Assembly (NCBI RefSeq): GCF_014656135.1
Contig: NZ_BNBV01000004.1
Span: forward strand, 204,459 to 268,458
Source of the DNA: Streptomyces thermodiastaticus
GTDB lineage: Bacteria; Actinomycetota; Actinomycetes; Streptomycetales; Streptomycetaceae
Direction: 5' to 3'
Length of the DNA: 64,000 nt
This document shows, piece after piece, positions 37,656-44,868 of this stretch (position 1 is the stretch's first letter; each line of letters opens with the position of its first letter). Position numbers and translations under genes: made by a program. Under the pieces are notes generated by a model. That model saw only the letters and a program-made list of their open reading frames with translations, did no database searches and had not been told where the DNA came from.

Positions 37656-38537
37656 TCAGGGCAGCTCGGCCGCGTGCCGCGGATCGAGCAGCGGCGCGAG
37701 CAGATCACCGTGGTCCTGCACCCGCGGGGCGATGTCGGACGCCCGGAACACCAGCCGCTCCGGCGCCCGGCACTCCTCGATCTCCTCCCAGGTCACCGGC
37801 GCCGACACGGTCGGCTCGGGCCGCGCCCGCAGGGTGTAGGGCGCCGCGGTGGTCTTCCGGGCCGCGTTCTGGCTCCAGTCCACGAACACCTTCCCCGGCC
37901 GCAGACTGCGGGTCATCCGGTGCAGCACCAGCCGCGGCATGGCCCGCTCCGCCTCCATGGCCAGCTCCTTGGCGTACCGGGAGGTGTGCTCGCTGGACGC
38001 CCCGCGCACCGCGGCCAGCAGATGCAACCCCTTGGAACCGGACGTCTTCGCGTACGCCTCGACCCCGTCCTCGGCCAGCCGCTCCCGCAGCCACAGCGCC
38101 ACCCGGCAGCAGTCGACCACGGTCGCCGGCGGCCCCGGATCCAGGTCGAACACGAGCCGGTCCGCCTCGCCCGGAGCGTCGATCAGCCACTGAGGGGTGT
38201 GGAACTCGGTGACCTGGTTGGCCGCCCACATCAGGCTGGGCAGGTCCTGCACCACCACCATCCGGGCCGGCCCCTCCGACCGGGGCACCTCGGCGGTCCT
38301 CACCCACGCGGGCGTACCGGGCGGCACGTTCTTGACGAAGAACACCTGTCCGTCCGGCCCGTCCGGATAGCGCAGGAAGGACAGCGGCCGGTCACGCAGA
38401 TGGGGGAGCAGGACGTCGGCGACCATCGCGTAGTAGTGCAGCACCTCGCCCTTGGTGAACCCGGTGGCCGGATACAGGACCTTGTCCAGGTTGCTGAGCG
38501 CGAGCCGTCGCCCCTCCACCTCTGTGATCGGCGCCAT
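37656..38537 (-). CDS. LigD-type polymerase/primase domain protein (NHEJ)
   Basis: This 293-residue stand-alone polymerase domain of the LigD/eukaryotic-primase type extends or fills DNA ends, often with ribonucleotides, during non-homologous end joining. Motifs seen are SNLDKVLYPATGFTKGEVLHYY, metal-binding LVFDLDPG, KTSGSKGLHLLAAV and VFVDWSQNA. There is no ligase or phosphoesterase domain. It diverges from ku over 85 bp. No ribosome site precedes ATG 38537. Confidence 0.92.
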   Translation of the reverse strand: MAPITEVEGRRLALSNLDKVLYPATGFTKGEVLHYYAMVADVLLPHLRDRPLSFLRYPDGPDGQVFFVKNVPPGTPAWVRTAEVPRSEGPARMVVVQDLPSLMWAANQVTEFHTPQWLIDAPGEADRLVFDLDPGPPATVVDCCRVALWLRERLAEDGVEAYAKTSGSKGLHLLAAVRGASSEHTSRYAKELAMEAERAMPRLVLHRMTRSLRPGKVFVDWSQNAARKTTAAPYTLRARPEPTVSAPVTWEEIEECRAPERLVFRASDIAPRVQDHGDLLAPLLDPRHAAELP

Positions 38538-38562
38538 ACGATAAGAAAACCACGCAATCGGC

Positions 38563-38576
38563 ATGAGTCGCCTCAT
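38563..38576. promoter_or_regulatory. Inverted repeat in the LigD-pol/ku divergent promoter
   Basis: ATGAG-TCGC-CTCAT is a perfect 5-bp inverted repeat in the middle of the 85-bp gap, between an AT-rich stretch (38537-38550) and the ku ribosome site. It is a candidate shared operator for both NHEJ genes. Confidence 0.35.
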
Positions 38577-38622
38577 ACCACCACGAGTCACGCAAGCCCG
38601 ACGACCGCGGAAGGTGCTGCAC

Positions 38623-39771
38623 GTGCGATCCATATGGAACGGCGCCATCTCGTTCGGCCTGGTCAGCATCCCGATCAAGCTGGTGAACGCCACCGAGAGC
38701 CACTCCGTCTCCTTCCGCCAGATCCACGCGGAGGACGGCGGACGCATCCGCTACCGCAAGGTGTGCGAACTGGAGGACCGCGAGGTCAGCCAGGCGGAGA
38801 TCGGCAAGGGCTATGAGGACGCGGACGGCACCATCATCCCGATCACCGACGAGGACCTGGCCCACCTGCCGCTGCCCACCGCGAAGACGATCGACATCGT
38901 GGCCTTCGTCCCGGCCGACCGGATCGATCCGCTCCAGCTGGAGCACGCCTACTACCTGGCCGCGAGCGGCGCCCCCGCCGCCAAGCCGTACACCCTGCTG
39001 CGCGAGGCGCTCAAACGCAGCAACCGGGTGGCGATCGCCAAGTTCGCCCTGCGGGGCCGGGAGCGCCTGGGCATGCTCCGCGTCGTCGACGACGTCATCG
39101 TCATGCACGGCCTGCTGTGGCCGGACGAGATCCGCGCCCCGCAGGGCGTGGCCCCGGACGTCGAGGTCTCGGTCCGTGACAAGGAACTGGATCTCGCCGA
39201 CGCCCTGATGGACACCCTCGGCGAGGTCGACCTGGCCGACCTGCACGACGAGTACCGCGAGGCGCTTCAGGAGGTGATCGTGGCCAAGACCTCCGGCGAG
39301 ATGCCCCCCGAGGCTCCGCAGCCGGCCGCCGCCGGCAAGGTGCTCGACCTGATGGCCGCCCTGGAGAACAGCGTGCGCGCCGCGAAACAGTCCAGGGGAG
39401 AGGCCGTCGGCGGGACGGAGGAGGGCACCGAAGCAGCCGAGGGCGGCGACGAAGCCGGGGATGGCGAGGAGGCCGAAGAGGCCGAGGTCAGGCACCTGCC
39501 CCGCCGCAAGACCGCGGCCTCCCGCACGGCCTCCACCCGCACCGCCTCCGGCAAGGCGGGCACCGGGAAGGCGGCGCAGACGGACAAGGCCACGGCGAAG
39601 AAGACCACTGGCACCGGCGCGGGCGCGGGCCGCAAGACGGCGTCCAGGACGGCACAGCAGAAGCAGCCGGCGAAGGAGAAGAAGACGGCCCGCACCGGCA
39701 CCGGCAAGACGACAGCGAAGAAGACGACGACCAGCACGAAGAAGACAGCGGCCCGTAAACGCACCGCATGA
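38623..39771 (+). CDS. ku: Ku DNA end-binding protein with long basic tail
   Basis: This 382-residue homodimeric ring protein loads onto double-strand breaks and recruits LigD. The Ku core (about residues 1-260) shows VRSIWNGAISFGLVSIPIKLV, CELEDREVSQAEIGKGYE and WPDEIRAP. After an acidic hinge (EEGTEAAEGGDEAGDGEEAEE) comes a tail of about 90 residues rich in Lys, Ala and Thr (KTTAKKTTTSTKKTAARKRTA), like a histone H1 tail. GTG 38623 follows GGAAGG and gives the conserved N-terminus. An upstream in-frame ATG at 38563 falls in the palindrome. Confidence 0.95.
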   Translation: MRSIWNGAISFGLVSIPIKLVNATESHSVSFRQIHAEDGGRIRYRKVCELEDREVSQAEIGKGYEDADGTIIPITDEDLAHLPLPTAKTIDIVAFVPADRIDPLQLEHAYYLAASGAPAAKPYTLLREALKRSNRVAIAKFALRGRERLGMLRVVDDVIVMHGLLWPDEIRAPQGVAPDVEVSVRDKELDLADALMDTLGEVDLADLHDEYREALQEVIVAKTSGEMPPEAPQPAAAGKVLDLMAALENSVRAAKQSRGEAVGGTEEGTEAAEGGDEAGDGEEAEEAEVRHLPRRKTAASRTASTRTASGKAGTGKAAQTDKATAKKTTGTGAGAGRKTASRTAQQKQPAKEKKTARTGTGKTTAKKTTTSTKKTAARKRTA

Positions 39772-39893
39772 CCGCGGACAGTCATGGGCCGAAGAGACCA
39801 TCACACGAACCCGACACGGCGAAGGCGCCGAAAAAATCAGGCGACGCACCGACCCCCGCCGACCTACTGTTCAGGCGTTCGAAGGGGGAGACG

Positions 39894-40625
39894 GTGACCA
39901 AGCTCAACCAGATCATCGCCGTGGAAAAGGGCGTGAAGAGCAAGGCTCTTCAGGACATCACCGCGGCCCACCACAAGGTGCAGAAGCCCGCGCTGCTCGC
40001 CGGCATCTCGCGCACCTACCAGCCCAAGGACGAGGAAGGCGAGCAGCTGCCGCCGGAGTCCACCCGGGTGCAGGTCAAGGCGGAGGACGTCCTGCGGGAC
40101 ATGGCCTCCTCGCTGACCCGGCTGTTCGACGTCGTCGCCACCAAGGACTGGGCGAACTGCGCGGCCCGCGCCGACGTCACGGTGGACGGCCGGACGATCC
40201 TCACCGACGTCCCGGTCAGCCACCTGCTCTTCCTGGAGAAGCAGCTCGCCGAACTGCACGCGTTCGTCAAGAAGCTCCCCGTGCTGGACGCGGCCGAGTC
40301 CTGGTTGCTGGACCCCTCCACGGACTGGTGGAAGACCGAGCCGGTGCGCACCATCCGCACCAAGAAGGTCCCCCGCAACCACGTCAAGGCCGAGGCGACG
40401 GACAAGCACCCGGCGCAGGTCGAGGTCTACTACGAGGACGTGCCGATCGGCTACTGGACGACTGTGCGCTTCTCCGGTGCCCTTCCCGCGCGACGGGTGA
40501 ACGAGCTGCTGGAGCGGGTGGAGAAGCTCCAGCAGGCCGTGAAGTTCGCGCGGGAGGAGGCCAACGGCACGGAGGTCGTCGACCAGCGCGTCGGCGACGC
40601 GGTGTTCGGCTACCTGCTCGCCTGA
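39894..40625 (+). CDS. Conserved protein of unknown function (DUF7873-like)
   Basis: This 243-residue protein begins MTKLNQIIAVEKGVKSKALQ and continues with AHHKVQKPALLAGISRTYQPKDEEGE. It is highly conserved in Streptomyces as I remember it and has no assigned function. It has no signal or membrane segment. GTG 39894 follows a strong AAGGGGGAG site. The 122 bp after ku could hold its own promoter. Being downstream of ku in the same direction, it may be co-transcribed with the NHEJ genes. Confidence 0.85.
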   Translation: MTKLNQIIAVEKGVKSKALQDITAAHHKVQKPALLAGISRTYQPKDEEGEQLPPESTRVQVKAEDVLRDMASSLTRLFDVVATKDWANCAARADVTVDGRTILTDVPVSHLLFLEKQLAELHAFVKKLPVLDAAESWLLDPSTDWWKTEPVRTIRTKKVPRNHVKAEATDKHPAQVEVYYEDVPIGYWTTVRFSGALPARRVNELLERVEKLQQAVKFAREEANGTEVVDQRVGDAVFGYLLA

Positions 40626-40733
40626 ACCGCCGCGGACATCCCATGATCGCCCCCGCGTGCGAGCGCGGGGGTGCGCAACAGGCGCGGGCCGGGTGAGGAC
40701 CGGCAACGCGCCCTGGGCGCAAGCTGAAACTGA

Positions 40734-40782
40734 GGTTCAGCCTGAACCACGCGGAATCGGGCGACTCCCGTGACCGCGGTCA
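40734..40782 (+). repeat. Short palindromes in a non-coding region
   Basis: GGTTCAG-C-CTGAACC (40734-40748) and the perfect 12-bp palindrome TGACCGCGGTCA (40771-40782) lie in the 685-bp stretch without genes between 40626 and 41310. They may belong to a promoter or to the RNA element that follows. Confidence 0.6.
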
Positions 40783-40849
40783 AGCTCAGACTCTCGCCCC
40801 AGCTTCAGCATTCGCCGCCGCTCACCGGACGGGCCGGGCACGGACGACC

Positions 40850-40922
40850 GCCGTCGGATGCGAGTTCGACTCTCGTCTGCACCTCTCCACGGTGCGGTAG
40901 TTCAACGGTAGAACACGACGGC
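40850..40922 (+). ncRNA. Circularly permuted tRNA-like sequence
   Basis: A complete set of tRNA arms is present, but in the order 3' half then 5' half. The 3' half (40850-40884) has GCCGTCG, GAT, the T arm GCGAG-TTCGACT-CTCGT and acceptor CTGCACC-T. After TCTCCAC comes the 5' half (40891-40922): acceptor GGTGCGG, TA, D arm GTTC-AACGGTA-GAAC, A, CGACGGC. The acceptor arms pair in all 7 positions (one G-U), and CGACGGC pairs with GCCGTCG in all 7. The D and T arms resemble tRNA-Gly. There is no usable 7-nt anticodon loop, so this is either a permuted gene, an RNA element or the scar of rearranged tRNA copies. Confidence 0.4.
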
Positions 40923-40979
40923 CTGACACCTGATCCGCGTCCAACGACACCGCCGGCGAGCGCACATGGTGGCACCCCA

Positions 40980-41013
40980 GGGGCCCGGGAGCTGGATACG
41001 CCTCCCGGGCCCC
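40980..41013 (+). terminator. Terminator-like hairpin after the tRNA-like element
   Basis: A perfect 12-bp stem GGGGCCCGGGAG / CTCCCGGGCCCC closes a 10-nt loop. It would end a transcript that began upstream of 40850. Confidence 0.55.
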
Positions 41014-41200
41014 GCCACGTGCACGGACAGACCCGCGTCAATCGTCGGTTCTGTGCAGTCGGCCAGACGCCCGGCGCCGGCACCAGGCCGGCTGTGAAGA
41101 CGCCTCCCCACCAGCCGCCCGGCCGTCCGAGTAGCCACCTTAAGAAGGACAACCACGCGTAGGCATACAGGGCGCTCAGGGGTATGAATGTGCCGAACTG

Positions 41201-41252
41201 CGCGTATGTCCAGGCCTGCCATTCAAGGGCTGCACATGGCTGCACATACGCG
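41201..41252. repeat. Inverted repeat with internal direct repeat beside tRNA-Arg
   Basis: CGCGTATGT (41201-41209) and ACATACGCG (41244-41252) form a perfect 9-bp inverted repeat. Inside and next to it GGCTGCACAT is repeated directly (41228-41237, 41238-41247). This sits 59 bp from the 3' end of a tRNA gene, where integrase arm sites would be expected. Confidence 0.6.
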
Positions 41253-41289
41253 AAAACCCCGCCCTCAGCGTTTTTGCTGGTGACGGGGT
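41253..41289 (-). terminator. Terminator of tRNA-Arg
   Basis: On the minus strand ACCCCG pairs with CGGGGT and CAGC with GCTG in one hairpin, followed by TTTT. It begins 22 bp after the tRNA 3' end. Confidence 0.6.
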
Positions 41290-41310
41290 CTACAGGCACT
41301 TCCTGCGAAG

Positions 41311-41382
41311 TGCCCCCGGCAGGATTCGAACCTGCGCACACGGCTCCGGAGGCCGTTGCTCTATCCCCTGAGCTACGGGGGC
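41311..41382 (-). tRNA. tRNA-Arg (anticodon CCG)
   Basis: The minus strand folds into a full cloverleaf: acceptor GCCCCCG / CGGGGGC, D stem GCTC/GAGC, anticodon stem ACGGC/GCCGT with loop CTCCGGA (anticodon CCG), T arm GCAGG-TTCGAAT-CCTGC and discriminator A. CCA is not encoded. As I recall, a large integrative element occupies the equivalent region in S. coelicolor; no such element is present here. Confidence 0.96.
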
Positions 41383-41568
41383 TGGTGTCCTTCGCGCTCT
41401 CTGCGCGGCGACGAGTAGAACACTACCAGCTCCGAGAGGGTGCTCATGAACGTTTTCCGGGGCGGGCGTCTCCTGGGGGGCTCCGCCCCGCCTGCGGGCC
41501 GTCGCTCGGACGGGGCGGAAGTGGGGAAAACCCGGACGCGGTGGCCGGTGCGGACCTACTCTCGAGTT

Positions 41569-42042
41569 GTGCCAGGCGCTTCGGGCCGGGTGCTTGTTGT
41601 GGACGACAACAAGGTCATCCGGCAGCTGATCAGGGTCAATCTCGAGCTGGAAGGGCTCGAGGTGGTGACCGCGGCCGACGGGGTCGAGTGTCTTGACATC
41701 GTGCACCGGGTGCGGCCGGATGCCGTCACGCTGGACGTGGTGATGCCCCGGCTGGACGGGCTGTCCACGGCTGCACGGCTGCGTGCCGATCCGCGCACCC
41801 GTGATCTGCCGCTCGCGATCGTGAGTGCCTGCACACAGCGCGAGGTCGAGGCGGGGCTCGGGGCCGGGGTCGACGCCTTTCTCGCCAAGCCCTTCGAGCC
41901 GGCCGAGCTGGTGCGGATCGTGCGGGGGCTGGTCGCGGCGCGCAGGGGCGGCGGCAGGAGGGGAGGGCCGACGGGGCCCGCTGGGCCCGCGGGGTCCGCC
42001 GGGCCGGGGGATGCGGAGCGGGCCGGGCGCAACAGCGGTTGA
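41569..42042 (+). CDS. Single-domain response regulator
   Basis: This 157-residue receiver-only protein has RVLVVDDNKVIRQLIRVNLELEG, the phospho-accepting Asp in AVTLDVVMPRLDGLST, SACTQREV and AKPFEPAE. The receiver is followed by a Gly/Arg/Pro tail without a DNA-binding domain. It probably works by protein contact. GTG 41569 is 7 bp after TACTCT, with no ribosome site, which fits a leaderless mRNA. No kinase is adjacent. Extending the frame to an upstream ATG adds non-conserved sequence. Confidence 0.9.
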   Translation: MPGASGRVLVVDDNKVIRQLIRVNLELEGLEVVTAADGVECLDIVHRVRPDAVTLDVVMPRLDGLSTAARLRADPRTRDLPLAIVSACTQREVEAGLGAGVDAFLAKPFEPAELVRIVRGLVAARRGGGRRGGPTGPAGPAGSAGPGDAERAGRNSG

Positions 42043-42153
42043 GCGTGCCGCCGGGCCGGGGGACGTACGCGCAGAGTGCTGCGCCGTCCACATCGCGATA
42101 CCGGGGCGGATCGATGCCCCTGCCCGCCTGTCTCGTTGTCTACGCTTGTCACC

Positions 42154-43296
42154 GTGACCCCCGTCGAGCTCTCCCGCACCGTGCTGCGCGCGGTGCGTCG
42201 CGCTGTCGACGGGGGAGAGCTGAGCGTGAACGTCCCGGAGCGTGCGGTCGTCACTCCGCCCGGACCCGGCGGGTGCGGTGACTACGCCACCACCATCGCC
42301 CTGCGGCTCGCCCGGCCCGCGGGGCAGCCTCCGCAGCACGTCGCCCAGGTGTTGCGCGAGCACTTGATGGCCTTCGACGGGATCCGGGACGTCGTCGTCA
42401 CCGGGCCCGGGTTTCTCAACATCAGCCTCGAGGACGCGGAGGCCGAAGGCGGCGCCGCCCGGCTCGTCGCGGACGTGCTGCGCGACGGGCTGCGGTACGG
42501 GCATGTGAGGTCCGGCACAGAGCGGGGCGGCGAGGGCGACGGTCCGGAGCGGGGACGGCAGGTGCGCCGCGTGGTGGTGCGGTGTTCCGCCGAGCCGCGC
42601 GGTCTTGTCGTCGCCGACGTCGTGGCCCGGTTGCTGGGCAGCCAGGGCGTGGATGCCCGTGTGGCCTGCGGCAGCCCGGTGCCGCGGGAGTGGTCCGAGG
42701 TGCTGGGGGTCCGGACCGGTGGTCCGGAGACGGCTGTCGGCGGTGCGGAGGGCGGCGCGGGCGCCGCGGGCGGCTCGGAGAGTGTCGTCGTCCGGCCGGT
42801 TCCGGTGTCCGTCCCCGCCGCCGGGGTGCTGGCGCTCGGGCGGGACGCCGGGCGGTGGGCGCTGTCGCACCCCGCTGGGCACGACCGGCCCCGGATCGGG
42901 CCTGAGCACCTCGTCCAGCGGGAGAGCAACCCGCTCTTCCGCGTCCGGTACGCCCACGCCCGCACCCGGGCCTTGCACCGCAACGCCGCCGATCTCGGCT
43001 TCTCCGCCGAGCCCGGCCCCGCCGGCACCCCGCTCGCCCGGCCGCTGCTCACCGCGCTCGCCGACCATCCGCGCGTCCTCGCCCAGGCCGCGGACCACCA
43101 TGCGCCCGACCGGCTCGCCCGGCACCTCGTCACCGTCGCCGATGCCGTGCTGCCCTTGCTGCCCGCCGTGCTCCCGATCGGCGAGGAGAAACCCTCGGCC
43201 GCCCACCGGGCCCGGCTCGCCCTTGCCGAAGCCGCCGGGACGGTGCTGGCCGGCGGCCTGACCCTGCTCGGCATCGACGCACCCGACCACCTCTGA
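42154..43296 (+). CDS. nrtL: ArgS-related anticodon-binding protein NrtL
   Basis: This 380-residue protein is related to arginyl-tRNA synthetase but lacks the catalytic Rossmann domain. The N-terminal ArgS-like domain (about residues 1-110; [30 protein letters not shown]) is joined by a low-complexity linker to a C-terminal DALR anticodon-binding domain ([24 protein letters not shown]). It cannot charge tRNA by itself. GTG 42154 lies 8 bp after TACGCT, again suggesting a leaderless message. It precedes lysA by 23 bp and is probably co-transcribed, which may link lysine synthesis to a tRNA signal. Confidence 0.88.
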   Translation: MTPVELSRTVLRAVRRAVDGGELSVNVPERAVVTPPGPGGCGDYATTIALRLARPAGQPPQHVAQVLREHLMAFDGIRDVVVTGPGFLNISLEDAEAEGGAARLVADVLRDGLRYGHVRSGTERGGEGDGPERGRQVRRVVVRCSAEPRGLVVADVVARLLGSQGVDARVACGSPVPREWSEVLGVRTGGPETAVGGAEGGAGAAGGSESVVVRPVPVSVPAAGVLALGRDAGRWALSHPAGHDRPRIGPEHLVQRESNPLFRVRYAHARTRALHRNAADLGFSAEPGPAGTPLARPLLTALADHPRVLAQAADHHAPDRLARHLVTVADAVLPLLPAVLPIGEEKPSAAHRARLALAEAAGTVLAGGLTLLGIDAPDHL

Positions 43297-43319
43297 GAGC
43301 CAGAGAGACGCACACCGAC

Positions 43320-44711
43320 ATGAGCCGTTCCGCACACCCCGCCGGGCCCCGTCACGCCGACGTCCTCCCCGAGGGGCACTTCCCCGCCCCGCCGGCCGAC
43401 CTCAACGCCCTCGATGCGAAGGTCTGGGCCCGGACCGTGGAGCGCGACCAGGACGGCGTCGTCACCGTCGGCGGCATCCCCGTCACCCGGCTCGCCGAGG
43501 AGTTCCAGACCCCGGCGTACATCCTGGACGAAAGCGACTTCCGGGCGCGGGCGCGTGCCTGGCGCACCGCCTTCGGGCACGACGCGGACGTGTTCTACGC
43601 GGGCAAGGCGTTCCTGTGCCGCGCGGTGGTGCGGTGGCTGAACGAGGAGGGGCTCAACCTCGACGTGTGCTCGGGCACCGAGCTGGCCACGGCGCTGTCC
43701 GCGGGGATGCCCGCCGAGCGCATCGCCTTCCACGGCAACAACAAGACCTCGGCGGAGATCCGCCGCGCCGTCGAGGCCGGGGTGGGGCGGATCGTGCTCG
43801 ACTCCTTCCAGGAGACCGTGCGGGTCGCGCACATCGCGCAGCAGCTCGGCAGGCGGCAGAAGGTGCAGATCCGGGTCACCGTCGGCGTCGAGGCGCACAC
43901 GCACGAGTTCATCGCCACCGCTCACGAGGACCAGAAGTTCGGCATCCCGCTCGCCGGGGGCCAGGCCGCCGAGGCCGTGCGCCGGGTGCTGGGGCTGGAC
44001 GGGCTGGAACTGACCGGCATCCACTCCCACATCGGCTCGCAGATCTTCGACATGTCCGGTTTCGAGGTCGCCGCGCACCGGGTCGTGGGACTGCTGCGCG
44101 ACATCCGGGACGAGCACGGCGTCGAGCTGCCCGAGATCGACCTCGGCGGCGGCCTCGGAATCGCGTACACCAGCGACGACGACCCGCGCGAGCCGCACGA
44201 GATCGCCAAGGCGCTCACCGAGATCGTCGCGCGCGAGTGCGAGGCCGCCCGGCTGCGCACGCCGCGCATCTCCGTGGAGCCCGGGCGCGCCATCGTCGGC
44301 CCCACCGCGTTCACGCTGTACGAGGTCGGGACGATCAAGCCGCTTCAGGGGCTGCGCACCTACGTGTCCGTCGACGGCGGGATGTCGGACAACATCCGCA
44401 CCGCCCTGTACGACGCCGAGTACTCCGTCGCGCTGGCCTCCCGCACCTCCGACGCCGAGCCCATGCTCGTGCGCGTCGTCGGCAAGCACTGCGAAAGCGG
44501 CGACATCGTGGTCAAGGACGCCTTCCTGCCCGGGGACCTGGCGCCGGGGGACCTGATCGCCGTGCCGGCGACCGGCGCGTACTGCCGGTCCATGGCCAGC
44601 AACTACAACCACGCGCTGCGCCCGCCGGTCGTCGCCGTGTCCGACGGCGAGGCCCGGGTGATCGTCCGGCGCGAGACGGAGGAGGACCTGCTGCGTCTGG
44701 ACGTCGGGTGA
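43320..44711 (+). CDS. lysA: Diaminopimelate decarboxylase
   Basis: This 463-residue PLP enzyme of alanine racemase fold converts meso-diaminopimelate to lysine. The PLP lysine is in [20 protein letters not shown], the glycine-rich phosphate site [21 protein letters not shown] and the partner-subunit Cys in KHCESGD are all present. The N-terminal 45 residues are typical of Streptomyces LysA. It forms the first of the lysA-hom-thrC set of aspartate-family genes. Confidence 0.96.
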   Translation: MSRSAHPAGPRHADVLPEGHFPAPPADLNALDAKVWARTVERDQDGVVTVGGIPVTRLAEEFQTPAYILDESDFRARARAWRTAFGHDADVFYAGKAFLCRAVVRWLNEEGLNLDVCSGTELATALSAGMPAERIAFHGNNKTSAEIRRAVEAGVGRIVLDSFQETVRVAHIAQQLGRRQKVQIRVTVGVEAHTHEFIATAHEDQKFGIPLAGGQAAEAVRRVLGLDGLELTGIHSHIGSQIFDMSGFEVAAHRVVGLLRDIRDEHGVELPEIDLGGGLGIAYTSDDDPREPHEIAKALTEIVARECEAARLRTPRISVEPGRAIVGPTAFTLYEVGTIKPLQGLRTYVSVDGGMSDNIRTALYDAEYSVALASRTSDAEPMLVRVVGKHCESGDIVVKDAFLPGDLAPGDLIAVPATGAYCRSMASNYNHALRPPVVAVSDGEARVIVRRETEEDLLRLDVG

Positions 44712-44733
44712 CCGCCGGGTGACGCAGACGCCG

Positions 44734-44828
44734 CCCCGCCGGAAGATCTCCTGTCGTCCGGCGGGGAGGACATGAGAAATACGTCTCACAATCCGGACGA
44801 ACGGGGGAAAGTCCGGTCCGGTGCGTGA
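44734..44828 (+). promoter_or_regulatory. Structured leader with short ORF before hom
   Basis: A perfect 10-bp hairpin (44734-44743 with 44757-44766) has its 3' arm running into the ribosome site GGGGAGG of an 18-codon ORF at 44772-44828 (ATG to TGA). Inside the ORF a second hairpin CCGGAC / GTCCGG (about 44793-44818) can form. The arrangement could be an attenuator or, for the first hairpin, the terminator of lysA. Confidence 0.45.
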
Positions 44829-44868
44829 GACTGGTGCAACCGCTGACGGTATGAGGAGACGAGGTCGG

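Noticed and set aside
40805-41341. Minus-strand frame of 178 codons between the DUF7873-like gene and tRNA-Arg
   Set aside because: It has no ribosome site, runs through part of the tRNA and the hairpins, and shows no recognisable domain.
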